Below are positions 18,680 through 25,528 of a stretch of 64,000 bases of DNA, piece after piece. The translations under genes and the position numbers were made by a program. The notes beneath the pieces are model-generated. The model searched no databases, was not told where the DNA came from, and saw only the letters and a list, made by a program, of their open reading frames with translations. Position 1 is the stretch's first letter, and every line of letters begins with the position of its first letter. Source of the stretch: Rubritepida flocculans DSM 14296 (GTDB lineage Bacteria > Pseudomonadota > Alphaproteobacteria > Acetobacterales > Acetobacteraceae); contig NZ_AUDH01000014.1 in the NCBI RefSeq assembly GCF_000425365.1, positions 1 through 64,000 on the forward strand, written 5' to 3'.

Positions 18680-19216
18680 ATGCGTCTCTTCGTCGCTCTC
18701 ACGCTTCCGGAGGCGGTGCGCGATCGCCTGGCCAGCCTGACGCTCCGGATTCCCGGCCTGCGCTGGGTGCCGCCGGAGAACTACCACCTCACCCTGCGTT
18801 TCATCGGCGAGGTGCCGGCCTTCCAGTGCGAGGAGGTGGACCTCGCGCTCGCCGCCATCCGCGCGCGGCCCTTCGACCTGGCGCTGGCCGGGCTAGGCGT
18901 CTTCGAGAAGCAGGGCAGGGTGCAGTCCCTGCACGCGCTGGCCGAGCGCAGCCCGGCGCTCTCGCACCTCCAGGCCAAGATCGAGACGGCGCTGCAGCGC
19001 GCCGGCCTGCCGCCCGAGCGGCGGCGCTTCACCCCGCATGTGACGCTGGCGCGCTGCGAGGGCGCGCCGGTGGAGAAGCTCGCCGCCTTCCTCCAGGCCC
19101 AGGCCCTGTTCCGCACCGAGCCCGTGCCGATGGAGCATTTCGTGCTGTTCTCCTCGCGGCTCGGCAAGGAGCAGGCGGTCTATACGCCCGAGGTGGAATA
19201 CGCGCTGGCGGCTTGA
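18680..19216 (+). CDS. thpR: RNA 2',3'-cyclic phosphodiesterase ThpR (LigT)
   Basis: The 178-residue member of the 2H phosphoesterase superfamily has the two catalytic HxTx motifs at His36 (HLTL) and His120 (HVTL). It opens 2',3'-cyclic phosphates on RNA ends and was first described as a 2'-5' RNA ligase. The start ATG 18680 has GGAAGGGGG upstream. It follows the esterase by 27 bases on the same strand. Confidence 0.93.
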   Translation: MRLFVALTLPEAVRDRLASLTLRIPGLRWVPPENYHLTLRFIGEVPAFQCEEVDLALAAIRARPFDLALAGLGVFEKQGRVQSLHALAERSPALSHLQAKIETALQRAGLPPERRRFTPHVTLARCEGAPVEKLAAFLQAQALFRTEPVPMEHFVLFSSRLGKEQAVYTPEVEYALAA

Positions 19217-19247
19217 AGCGCGCGGGCGGGGGGGATAAGCCTCCCAT

Positions 19248-19628
19248 GTGGCAAGGTTGAGGCCCTTCCTGGCGCGCTGCTTCGCGCTCCTGCTGCTGGT
19301 GCAGTCGGGGGCGGCGCTGGCCCATTGCCTGCGGGGGCTCTCGCCGGGCGAGGGGCTGCTGGCGGACATCTGCACGCCGGAGGGGAAGAGGCTCCTGCTG
19401 CTCGGCCCCGGCGGCGAGCCGCTGGAGCCGCCCGAGCCCGCCGCCGAGGGGGGCTTCTGCCCCGTCTGCCACGGGCTTCCCGAGCTGGTGCCGCCGCCGC
19501 CTCCGGTGCGGGCCGCGCCCCCGCGGCTCGCGGCGCCCGCCCCCTGGCACGGGCAGGGCGAGGCGCTGCGCCTGCCCCCCGGCCGCGTCGCGCCCCACGC
19601 CCCCCGCGCCCCGCCCGCCCTGGCCTGA
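19248..19628 (+). CDS. DUF2946-like secreted protein, copper-associated
   Basis: The 126-residue protein begins with GTG and a signal peptide (hydrophobic residues 10-25). Cys pairs lie in ADICTPEG and FCPVCHG, the arrangement of DUF2946, whose members usually neighbour copper-handling genes. A Pro-rich tail follows. It lies 67 bases before a PCu(A)C chaperone gene, which supports a role in periplasmic copper handling. Molecular function is unknown. Confidence 0.72.
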   Translation: MARLRPFLARCFALLLLVQSGAALAHCLRGLSPGEGLLADICTPEGKRLLLLGPGGEPLEPPEPAAEGGFCPVCHGLPELVPPPPPVRAAPPRLAAPAPWHGQGEALRLPPGRVAPHAPRAPPALA

Positions 19629-19695
19629 GCCCCCACCCGACCGGCCGGGCGCTCGCCCGCGCCGTGACGCCACTCTCACGCCAGGACATGACACC

Positions 19696-20181
19696 ATGAT
19701 CTCCCGTCGCACCCTTGCGGGCGCCGCCCTGATGCTGGCCGCCCTTCCGCTTCGCCCCGCCCTCGCCCAGACCATCGAGGCCGGCGCGCTGCGCCTCGAG
19801 AACCCCTGGACCCGCGCCGCCAACCAGGGCGCGCAGGGGGCGGGCTTCCTCGTCATCCGCAACACGGCGGCCGAGCCGGACCGGCTGCTCGCCGCCTCCT
19901 CGCCCGCCGCCCAGCGCATGGAGCTGCACACCCATATCCGCGAGGGCGAGGTGATGCGCATGCGCCCGGTGAACGACATCCCCGTGCCGGGGAATGGCAG
20001 CGTCAGCCTCCAGCCCGGCGGGCTGCACCTGATGCTGATCGGCCTCACCCAGCCGCTGGTCGCGGGGCAGAGCGTGCCCGTCACCCTGCGCTTCGAACGC
20101 GCCGGCGAGGTGACCATCCAGCTCGCCGTACAGGCGGCCGGGGCGCGGCAGATGCAGATGGGGCAGGGGCATCGCCATTGA
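19696..20181 (+). CDS. Periplasmic PCu(A)C copper chaperone (DUF461)
   Basis: The 161-residue protein has a Tat-like signal (MISRRTLAG, cleavage near ALAQ) and the exact PCu(A)C metal motif H-x10-M-x21-H-x-M: His78, Met89, His111, Met113. Such proteins deliver Cu(I) to the CuA site or CuB of cytochrome oxidases. An added tail QMQMGQGHRH offers extra Met/His ligands. It probably forms an operon with the DUF2946-like gene. Confidence 0.93.
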   Translation: MISRRTLAGAALMLAALPLRPALAQTIEAGALRLENPWTRAANQGAQGAGFLVIRNTAAEPDRLLAASSPAAQRMELHTHIREGEVMRMRPVNDIPVPGNGSVSLQPGGLHLMLIGLTQPLVAGQSVPVTLRFERAGEVTIQLAVQAAGARQMQMGQGHRH

Positions 20182-20240
20182 TGCGGCGCCATGCAGGGCG
20201 CTCATGACATTTCCTTCATCAGTACCTTGCCATATTGGGG

Positions 20241-20267
20241 GCGCCCGGCCATCTGCCGGGCGCTTTC
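20241..20267 (+). terminator. Hairpin with short T-run after the copper chaperone gene
   Basis: The perfect stem GCGCCCGGC / GCCGGGCGC (loop CATCT) is followed by TTTC. It could end the chaperone transcript, whose stop is 60 bases upstream. It is also just 9 bases before the ribosome site of the leader frame at 20284 and may act as an attenuator for the membrane-protein gene. Confidence 0.55.
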
Positions 20268-20283
20268 AACCAAGGAGCCCCCC

Positions 20284-20316
20284 ATGACCCCCAGCCACCG
20301 CGAGCCCGCCCGATGA
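20284..20316 (+). CDS. Ten-codon leader frame overlapping the next gene
   Basis: ATG 20284 has a near-ideal AAGGAG site six bases upstream (20272-20277), yet the frame encodes only MTPSHREPAR. Its TGA shares ATGA with the start of the membrane-protein gene. That gene has no good ribosome site of its own, so the mini-frame probably serves translational coupling. No conserved peptide is recognised. Confidence 0.5.
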   Translation: MTPSHREPAR

Positions 20317-20987
20317 GGCGCTGGGTTCCCTTCGCCATCGCGGGCTTCATGCTCACGCCCTTCGCGCTCTGGGCGCTGTTCTCGGCGCTGGGCATCCGCT
20401 CCGGCTTCGAGGGGCTGCACAGCCCGGTGGGCTGGGCGCTGTTCCTCGCCTCGCTGCCGCTGGCGGGGCTGTTCTGGATCCAGAACCTGCGGCAGATGGG
20501 CGACTCCATGGGCGCGCCCTCGCGGGTCTCGGCCGCGGCGCGGCTCGCCGCCCTGCTGCCCTGGGCCATCGCGGGCATCGGGCTTGCGGGCGCCGCCTGG
20601 CTCTTCTCGGCCGGGGAGGGGGCGGGGGTGGCCCTGCTGGTGGGCGCAGCCGCGCTGGCTCTCGCGCTGCTGGGCGGGCTCGCCGCCCGCGCGCCGGTGG
20701 AGCCGCCCGTCTCCGGCGTGCCCGTCGAGGACGGCGCGGCGATGGACGCCCAGGGCCGCGCCTGGCTGCTGGCCATCGGCAATGTCGCGATGGCCCTCGC
20801 GCTGGCCGCCTATTACTGGACGCCCTGGGTGCTGCTCTGGGCGGTGGGGGCCCTGGTGCCGCTCGCCTTCGTCGCCATGTTGGCGCTGTGCTGGTGGGCC
20901 ACCCTGATCCCCGCGACCTCCACGCCGCCCGCCGCGCGGCCCCCGCGCCCGGCGAACGAGGAGGCGCGCCCCGCCCGCGCGGCCTGA
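20313..20987 (+). CDS. Integral membrane protein of unknown function
   Basis: The 224-residue protein has about six hydrophobic helices arranged in pairs, a cytoplasmic-looking loop rich in Pro/Val in the middle (PVEPPVSGVPVEDGAAMD), and a soluble Pro/Arg tail. No family motif is recognised. ATG 20313 is in ATGA overlap with the leader frame. It is followed by the sirtuin gene after 14 bases and may be co-transcribed with it. Confidence 0.65.
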   Translation: MRRWVPFAIAGFMLTPFALWALFSALGIRSGFEGLHSPVGWALFLASLPLAGLFWIQNLRQMGDSMGAPSRVSAAARLAALLPWAIAGIGLAGAAWLFSAGEGAGVALLVGAAALALALLGGLAARAPVEPPVSGVPVEDGAAMDAQGRAWLLAIGNVAMALALAAYYWTPWVLLWAVGALVPLAFVAMLALCWWATLIPATSTPPAARPPRPANEEARPARAA

Positions 20988-21001
20988 GGGGGGGTGCGGC
21001 G

Positions 21002-21694
21002 GTGAACCTCGTCGTCCTCACCGGCGCGGGGATTTCGGCCGAGAGCGGGCTCGCCACCTTCCGCGACCTGGGCGGCATCTGGAGCCAGGTGCGGCTCGAG
21101 GAGGTGGCGACCCCCGAGGCCTTCGCCGCCGATCCCGCGCGGGTGCAGGGCTTCTACAACGCGCGGCGCGCGCAGCTTTTCCGCGTCGCGCCCAACCCGG
21201 CCCATCTGGCCCTGGCGCGGCTCGACGCGCTCTGGACGCGCGGCGATTTCCTGCTCGTCACCCAGAACGTGGACGACCTGCACGAGCGCGCCGGCGCCCG
21301 CCGCCTGCTGCACATGCATGGCGAGCTGCGCCGCGCCCGCTGCCTTGCCTGCGGCGAGGACCACCCTTGGCTGGAGGACATCGCCCCGCACTCCGCCTGC
21401 CCCGGCTGCGGGGCGGCGGGGCGGCTGCGCCCGCATGTCGTCTGGTTCGGCGAGATGCCGCTGCACATGGCGCGCATCCAGGAGGCGCTGGCCGGCTGCG
21501 ACCTCTTCGTCTCCATCGGCACCTCGGGCCGGGTCTGGCCCGCCGCGGGCTTCGTGGCCGAGCTGCGCGGCCGGGCGCGGACGCTCGAGATCAACCTCGA
21601 ACCCTCGGAGGGCGCCTCGCTCTTCGACGAGACCCGGCATGGCCCCGCGAGCCGCCTCGTGCCCGCCTGGGTGGAGGAGATGCTGACCGCATGA
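21002..21694 (+). CDS. cobB: NAD-dependent protein deacylase, class III sirtuin (CobB-like)
   Basis: The 230-residue Sir2 enzyme starts with GTG after a GAGGGGGGG ribosome site. It has GAGISAESG (NAD binding), Tyr52 and Arg55 in GFYNARR (the class III pair selecting succinyl/malonyl-lysine), TQNVDDLHERAG, and catalytic His106 (HGEL). The zinc Cys are 114/117 and 133/136. It removes acyl groups from lysines, with nicotinamide release. The stop TGA overlaps an ATG in frame with the next protease. Confidence 0.93.
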   Translation: MNLVVLTGAGISAESGLATFRDLGGIWSQVRLEEVATPEAFAADPARVQGFYNARRAQLFRVAPNPAHLALARLDALWTRGDFLLVTQNVDDLHERAGARRLLHMHGELRRARCLACGEDHPWLEDIAPHSACPGCGAAGRLRPHVVWFGEMPLHMARIQEALAGCDLFVSIGTSGRVWPAAGFVAELRGRARTLEINLEPSEGASLFDETRHGPASRLVPAWVEEMLTA

Positions 21695-21701
21695 TCCGCC
21701 T

Positions 21702-21829
21702 CATGCCAGCGGCCGCTGATCTCGACTCCTTAAAAGTCCGTGCGGCCGCTGGTATGCCTTTGTTTCGGCGCGCAGCCGCCACACCAACCCTGCGCGCGAT
21801 ACGCTCGGCTTGTCATGCCGACCGTATCA
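21702..21829 (+). repeat. Double-palindrome repeat, copy A (128 bp)
   Basis: This is one of three related copies in the window. It has an inverted repeat around NotI-like GCGGCCGC cores (CCAGCGGCCGCTG ... GCGGCCGCTGG), a GC-rich middle, and a right palindrome ending GCCGACCGTATCA. It is about 87% identical by eye to copy B over equal length. It lies between the sirtuin stop and the protease signal peptide, with the frame open through it. Its last base begins the ATG used by the protease. Confidence 0.85.
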
Positions 21830-22602
21830 TGCCCTCGGCCGCTCGCCGTGACGCGGGCGAAAGCGGCCGCTGGCGTCATGCCGCGCTGATCGTCGCGCTG
21901 CTGCTGCTGGCCGCCGGCCCGGCGCTCGCCCAGGGCAAGCCCGGCGCGCCCCCGCCCGCCCCGGCCCTGCCCGGCATCGGCTCGGAGGACCCGCGCCGCG
22001 TGGTGAGCCCGCGCGAGATGCCCTGGGCGGCGCTCGGCCGGGTGGTGACGGGGCTGGGCAGCCGCTGCACCGGCACCCTCATCGCGCCCGACCAGGTGCT
22101 GACGGCCGCGCATTGCCTCGTCGCGCCCGGCAGCCTCGCCTTCGCCCACCCGCACGCGGTCCTCTTCCTGCTCGGCTATGAGCGAGGGGCCTTCCGGGCG
22201 CGGGCGCGCGTCGCCCATTACCGCATGGGCCTGGGCTACGATCCGGTGAGCGGCGGCCCGGCGCGCGAGGACTGGGCCATCCTCACCCTCGAAACCCCCC
22301 TGCCAGGGCCCTTCCTGCCCCTGCTCGATCGCCCGCCCCCGCCGCGCAGCCCCCTCATGCTTGGCGGCTACCAGGCCGATGCGCCCGAGGTGCTGCAGGC
22401 GGACCTGGACTGCCGACTCCTCGAGGCGCGCGACGGCGTGCTGCTGCACGATTGCGCGGGCACGCGCGGCGCCTCGGGCGGGCCAGTCCTCACCCGCACC
22501 CGGGACGGCTGGGCCGTGGCCGGCGTCGCCTCCCGCGTCGCCCGCGACCTCGCCCTCGGCGCCGCCGCATCCATCGAGGCGGTGCAGGAGGCACTCCGGT
22601 AG
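21829..22602 (+). CDS. Secreted trypsin-like serine peptidase
   Basis: The 257-residue S1 protease has a signal peptide (hydrophobic residues 18-34, ending ALAQ), a Pro-rich linker, and the triad His95 (LTAAHC), Asp148 (REDWAIL) and Ser216 (GASGGPV). Paired Cys include Cys80/Cys96. The frame is open back to ATG 21691, which overlaps the sirtuin stop as ATGA, but that would place 46 repeat-encoded residues ahead of the signal peptide. ATG 21829, at the repeat edge, is therefore preferred. Confidence 0.88.
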   Translation: MPSAARRDAGESGRWRHAALIVALLLLAAGPALAQGKPGAPPPAPALPGIGSEDPRRVVSPREMPWAALGRVVTGLGSRCTGTLIAPDQVLTAAHCLVAPGSLAFAHPHAVLFLLGYERGAFRARARVAHYRMGLGYDPVSGGPAREDWAILTLETPLPGPFLPLLDRPPPPRSPLMLGGYQADAPEVLQADLDCRLLEARDGVLLHDCAGTRGASGGPVLTRTRDGWAVAGVASRVARDLALGAAASIEAVQEALR

Positions 22603-22605
22603 CGA

Positions 22606-22874
22606 GGCGAGAACCGGGAAGGGCGTTGCTGGAGAGGGGCGCCGCCCCTCTCCAGACCTCACCCCGCCAGGAGGCTGTAGCCTCCTGGACCTCGGGCATC
22701 AGTCGGGCTTGGGGGGAGGGGCCGACGCGAGCGTTTGGCCCGGCGGTTCCGCCGGCCCCTCCCCCCGAGCCCGACACGGTTCCGGGTTCCAAGGGGCCAC
22801 TGCCCCTTGGCGGGATGGGGTGCGGGGAAGGGCAGCGCCCTTCCCCGGGGGCGCGCCCCTTCCCGGCTCTCGCC
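22606..22874. repeat. Multi-hairpin intergenic element closed by an outer inverted repeat
   Basis: Outer arms 22606-22625 and 22854-22874 are near-perfect complements (one mismatch, one bulge). Inside are four strong hairpins: 22629-22655 (13-bp arms), 22667-22688 (10), 22704-22773 (21-bp arms with one mismatch, containing a small inner hairpin at 22741-22754) and 22789-22810 (9). A fifth lies at 22824-22846 (10). The arms begin 3-5 bases beyond the stops of the two convergent flanking genes. No coding frame is visible. Confidence 0.88.
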
Positions 22875-22878
22875 TTTG

Positions 22879-23277
22879 CTACTGGTCTTCCTCCTGTTCC
22901 AGCCGCGCGATGTCGGCGTCGGAGAGGCCGAAGTGGTGGGCGATTTCGTGGATCAGCACGTTGCGGACGAGGCGGAACAGGTCTTCGCCCGTCTCGATCC
23001 ATTCGAGGAGGATGGGTTCGCGGTAGAGCAGGATGGTGTCCGGCTCGCCGGGGGTGTCGGCGAGGGATTTGCGGGTCAGCGGCGTGCCGCGGTAGAGCCC
23101 CGTCAGTTCCCAGGGGCTTTCCAGCTCCATTTCGGCCACCGTTTCGTCATCGGGGATCTCCTCGACGACGATGGCCGCCCCGCGCACCATCTCGCGCAGC
23201 TCGCGGGGGATGGCGGCGAGCGCATCCTCCGCCATCTCCAGTATGTCCTCGAGGCTCGGGGGCGTGGTCGGGCGCAT
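22879..23277 (-). CDS. Zinicin-like metallopeptidase family protein
   Basis: The 132-residue protein has the minimal zinc-metalloprotease motif [11 protein letters not shown] near its C-terminus (His110, Glu111, His114, Asp120). It matches the small family of possible zinc peptidases formerly DUF1025. An acidic N-terminal half ([15 protein letters not shown]) and [11 protein letters not shown] are typical. Substrates are unknown. The start at 23277 is 27 bases from the divergent PCD gene. Confidence 0.9.
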   Translation of the reverse strand: MRPTTPPSLEDILEMAEDALAAIPRELREMVRGAAIVVEEIPDDETVAEMELESPWELTGLYRGTPLTRKSLADTPGEPDTILLYREPILLEWIETGEDLFRLVRNVLIHEIAHHFGLSDADIARLEQEEDQ

Positions 23278-23304
23278 GGTGCGTCATCGCATGGGGAGGG
23301 CCGG

Positions 23305-23592
23305 ATGGTCGAGAAGCTGGACGAGGCGGCGCGGGCCGCGCTGCCGGAGCTGTTGCCGGAATGGCGCGTGCTGGAGGGGCGGGACGCGATCCAGCGCGCC
23401 TTCCGCTTCCGCGATTTCAACGCCGCCTGGGGCTTCATGGCGCGCGTCGCCCTGCTGGCCGAGCGGCAGGACCACCACCCCGAGTGGTTCAACGTCTACA
23501 ACCGCGTCGAGATCACGCTGACCACGCATGACGCAGGCGGGCTCTCGGCGCGCGACGTGGCGCTCGCCCGCGCCATCGACGCGCTTGTCTGA
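23305..23592 (+). CDS. phhB: 4a-hydroxytetrahydrobiopterin dehydratase (PCD)
   Basis: The 95-residue pterin-4a-carbinolamine dehydratase has the active-site segment [12 protein letters not shown] (His57, His58) and later [11 protein letters not shown]. It recycles the pterin cofactor of phenylalanine hydroxylase, or acts in pterin metabolism generally. ATG 23305 follows GGGGAGGG. The end overlaps the downstream MmcB start by eight bases. Confidence 0.94.
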   Translation: MVEKLDEAARAALPELLPEWRVLEGRDAIQRAFRFRDFNAAWGFMARVALLAERQDHHPEWFNVYNRVEITLTTHDAGGLSARDVALARAIDALV

Positions 23593-24061
23593 CACGCCCC
23601 TCGGCGCGCGGGCGCGCACCGAGGCCATCACCCGCGCGGTGCTGCGCTGGTGTCTCGCCCAGGGCTGGGCGCCGCTCGCCGAGGTGCCGCTGCCCGACGG
23701 GCGGCGGGCGGATGTGCTGGCGATTCGCGCCGATGGCGGGCTCGTGATCATCGAGGTGAAGTCCGGCGCGCGGGACTATCTGAGCGACGCGAAATGGGGC
23801 GACTACGCCGCCTGGTGCGACGCCTTCCTCTTCGCCGTGGACCTCGACTTCCCCGAGGCGCTGCTGCCCGCCGAGCCGGGGCTGCTGGTGGTGGCCGGGC
23901 GCGAGGCGGCGCTGCGCCGCGCTCCGCCCGAGGCGGCGCTGGCGCCCGCGCGGCGGCGGGCGCTCACGCTGCGCCTCGCCCGGCTCGCCGCCACCCGGCT
24001 CGCCGAGGCCGCGGACCCCGAGGGCGCGGCGGAGCGGCGGGCGGCGTTGCGCCTCGCCTGA
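23585..24061 (+). CDS. mmcB: MmcB family DNA repair protein
   Basis: The 158-residue protein has a PD-(D/E)XK nuclease-like core: [22 protein letters not shown] followed by [21 protein letters not shown]. This matches MmcB, a mutagenesis-linked protein of alphaproteobacteria. The only start near the domain is TTG 23585 (eight-base overlap with the PCD gene). An ATG at 23528 would add residues with no family similarity and a 65-base overlap. Confidence 0.88.
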   Translation: MSDTPLGARARTEAITRAVLRWCLAQGWAPLAEVPLPDGRRADVLAIRADGGLVIIEVKSGARDYLSDAKWGDYAAWCDAFLFAVDLDFPEALLPAEPGLLVVAGREAALRRAPPEAALAPARRRALTLRLARLAATRLAEAADPEGAAERRAALRLA

Positions 24062-24082
24062 GGCGCGGCCATAAGCCCCGCC

Positions 24083-25012
24083 ATGGCCCATCTCGCGCGG
24101 CTCGCCGCCGGCTTCATTCCCTTCACGCCCTACCCCTATCGCGGCCGGCACGAGCCCTGCGCGCTGTGCGGCGGGGCGGAGACGCTGCCGCTCTCCGCGC
24201 ATGACCGGCGCCTCAAGCGCCTCGGCACCGTGATCTGCGCCGGCTGCGGGCTGATCCGCACCGACCCGATGCCGACGGAGGAGGAGCTGGCCGAGTATTA
24301 CCGCCACCACTACCGGATGGATTACCAGCTCGTCGGCACGAAGCCGCCGCGGCGGCACCTGGTCCGCACCCGGGCGGAGGCGGCGCGGCGCGTGGCGCTG
24401 CTCGCCCCCGTGCTGGGGCCGGGGGCGCGGGTGCTCGACTACGGCTCGGGCTCGGGCGAGTTCCTGCAGGCCGGCGCGGCGGCCGGCTGGGCCATGGAGG
24501 GGGTGGAGCCGGGCGAGGCCTATGCCGCCCATGCGCGGCGCCTCGGCGTCACCGTCCATGCCGCCCTGCCCGAGGGGGCGGGGCCCTATGACGCCATCAC
24601 CTCGCACCATGTGTTCGAGCATCTGCGCGATCCGCTCGCGGTGCTGCGGCGGCTCGCGGCGGTGCTGAAGCCCGGGGGGGTGCTCTACCTCTCCGTGCCC
24701 GACATGGGCCCCAATCCGCGCCCCGCCTTCGACCGGCTGCACTTCGCCCATGTGCACGGCTTCGTGCCCGAGACGCTGGACCTTCTGGCCGCGGGCGCCG
24801 GGCTCGCGCCCGATCCGCGCTTTCCGCGCGAGCGCACCACCTGCGTCTATCGCCCCGCCGAGGTGGCCTTCCGCCCGGACCCGACGCTCGCCCCGCGCGT
24901 GCGCGCGGGCTTCCGCATGGTGGACCCGATCCGGCATGTGCTCACCCTCGGCTGGCTCGCGCCCGGCCTCCGCCGCCTCTCGCGCGATCTGCGCGACAGC
25001 TTCCGCCGCTGA
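24083..25012 (+). CDS. Class I SAM-dependent methyltransferase with N-terminal zinc ribbon
   Basis: In this 309-residue protein an N-terminal four-Cys ribbon (Cys26, 29, 52, 55) precedes a Rossmann methyltransferase with SAM motif VLDYGSGSGEFL and SHHVFEHLRDPLAVL. This architecture is common in sugar C-methyltransferases and in uncharacterised methyltransferases of polysaccharide clusters. No such cluster is adjacent, so the substrate is open. Confidence 0.85.
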   Translation: MAHLARLAAGFIPFTPYPYRGRHEPCALCGGAETLPLSAHDRRLKRLGTVICAGCGLIRTDPMPTEEELAEYYRHHYRMDYQLVGTKPPRRHLVRTRAEAARRVALLAPVLGPGARVLDYGSGSGEFLQAGAAAGWAMEGVEPGEAYAAHARRLGVTVHAALPEGAGPYDAITSHHVFEHLRDPLAVLRRLAAVLKPGGVLYLSVPDMGPNPRPAFDRLHFAHVHGFVPETLDLLAAGAGLAPDPRFPRERTTCVYRPAEVAFRPDPTLAPRVRAGFRMVDPIRHVLTLGWLAPGLRRLSRDLRDSFRR

Positions 25013-25073
25013 CTTGCGCAGCCGCGCGGGGCCGTGCCAGCGTCGCGCCGGTGAGGGACGAAAGGCGTTCGGC

Positions 25074-25394
25074 ATGAAGCGGATGGCGCTGCTGGGGCTG
25101 CTGGTGCTGCTGGCGAGCCCGGCGGCGGGGCAGGGCCCCGCGCCGGTGCTGATCGGCGAGGGGCAGCGCCTCGCGCACCAGTGGTGCGCCAACTGCCACG
25201 CCGTGGCGCCCGGCCAGCGCCCGCCCGCCGGGGATGCGGCGGCGAGCTTCCCCGCCATCGCCGCGCTGCCCTCCACCACCGAGGCCTCCCTGCGCGTCTT
25301 CCTCCAGACGCCGCACGCCGGCATGCCCGACTACCGGCTGAGCCGGACGGAGATGGACGCGCTGGTGTCCTACATCCTCTCGCTGCGCCGCTAG
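25074..25394 (+). CDS. Small secreted c-type cytochrome
   Basis: The 106-residue class I cytochrome c has a signal peptide (residues 1-19), haem motif CANCH (38-42) and a probable axial Met84 in HAGMPDY, followed by the usual C-terminal helix ALVSYILSLRR. It is periplasmic and could shuttle electrons to an oxidase or dehydrogenase; no partner gene is adjacent. Confidence 0.92.
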   Translation: MKRMALLGLLVLLASPAAGQGPAPVLIGEGQRLAHQWCANCHAVAPGQRPPAGDAAASFPAIAALPSTTEASLRVFLQTPHAGMPDYRLSRTEMDALVSYILSLRR

Positions 25395-25395
25395 G

Positions 25396-25484
25396 GCGGT
25401 TTCCAGACGACCGGGAACCGCTCTCGCCGAGTCGTTCCGAGCAGCTCGGCGCCATGGCCGATTGCAGCCATGGGCGATCTGCTC
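25396..25484. other. Two hairpins between cytochrome c and amidohydrolase genes
   Basis: A stem 25396-25404/25412-25420 (8 of 9 pairs) lies just after the cytochrome stop. It is followed by a nested hairpin 25439-25484 (GAGCAG...CTGCTC outside, CGCCATGGC...GCCATGGGCG inside). There is no T-run; they may protect the upstream mRNA 3' end or regulate the next gene. Nothing else is seen up to 25528. Confidence 0.45.
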
Positions 25485-25528
25485 CGGGGGGCTCGCCACC
25501 CCCGCCCCGCCGGGTGCATGGTGGGGGC

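Noticed and set aside
20204-20236. Possible promoter ATGACA ... CATATT before the leader frame
   Set aside because: The spacer is 21 bp and the alternatives do not fit a usual promoter, so no call was made.
20241-20263. Riboswitch in front of the membrane-protein gene
   Set aside because: Only a simple stem is present, with no conserved aptamer core of a known class.
22606-22874. tRNA, rRNA or CRISPR interpretation of the hairpin cluster
   Set aside because: There is no tRNA-like loop set, no rRNA similarity and no regular repeat-spacer pattern; each hairpin has a different sequence.
23528-23584. ATG 23528 as the MmcB start
   Set aside because: It would overlap the PCD gene by 65 bases and add residues resembling out-of-frame PCD sequence; TTG 23585 is preferred.
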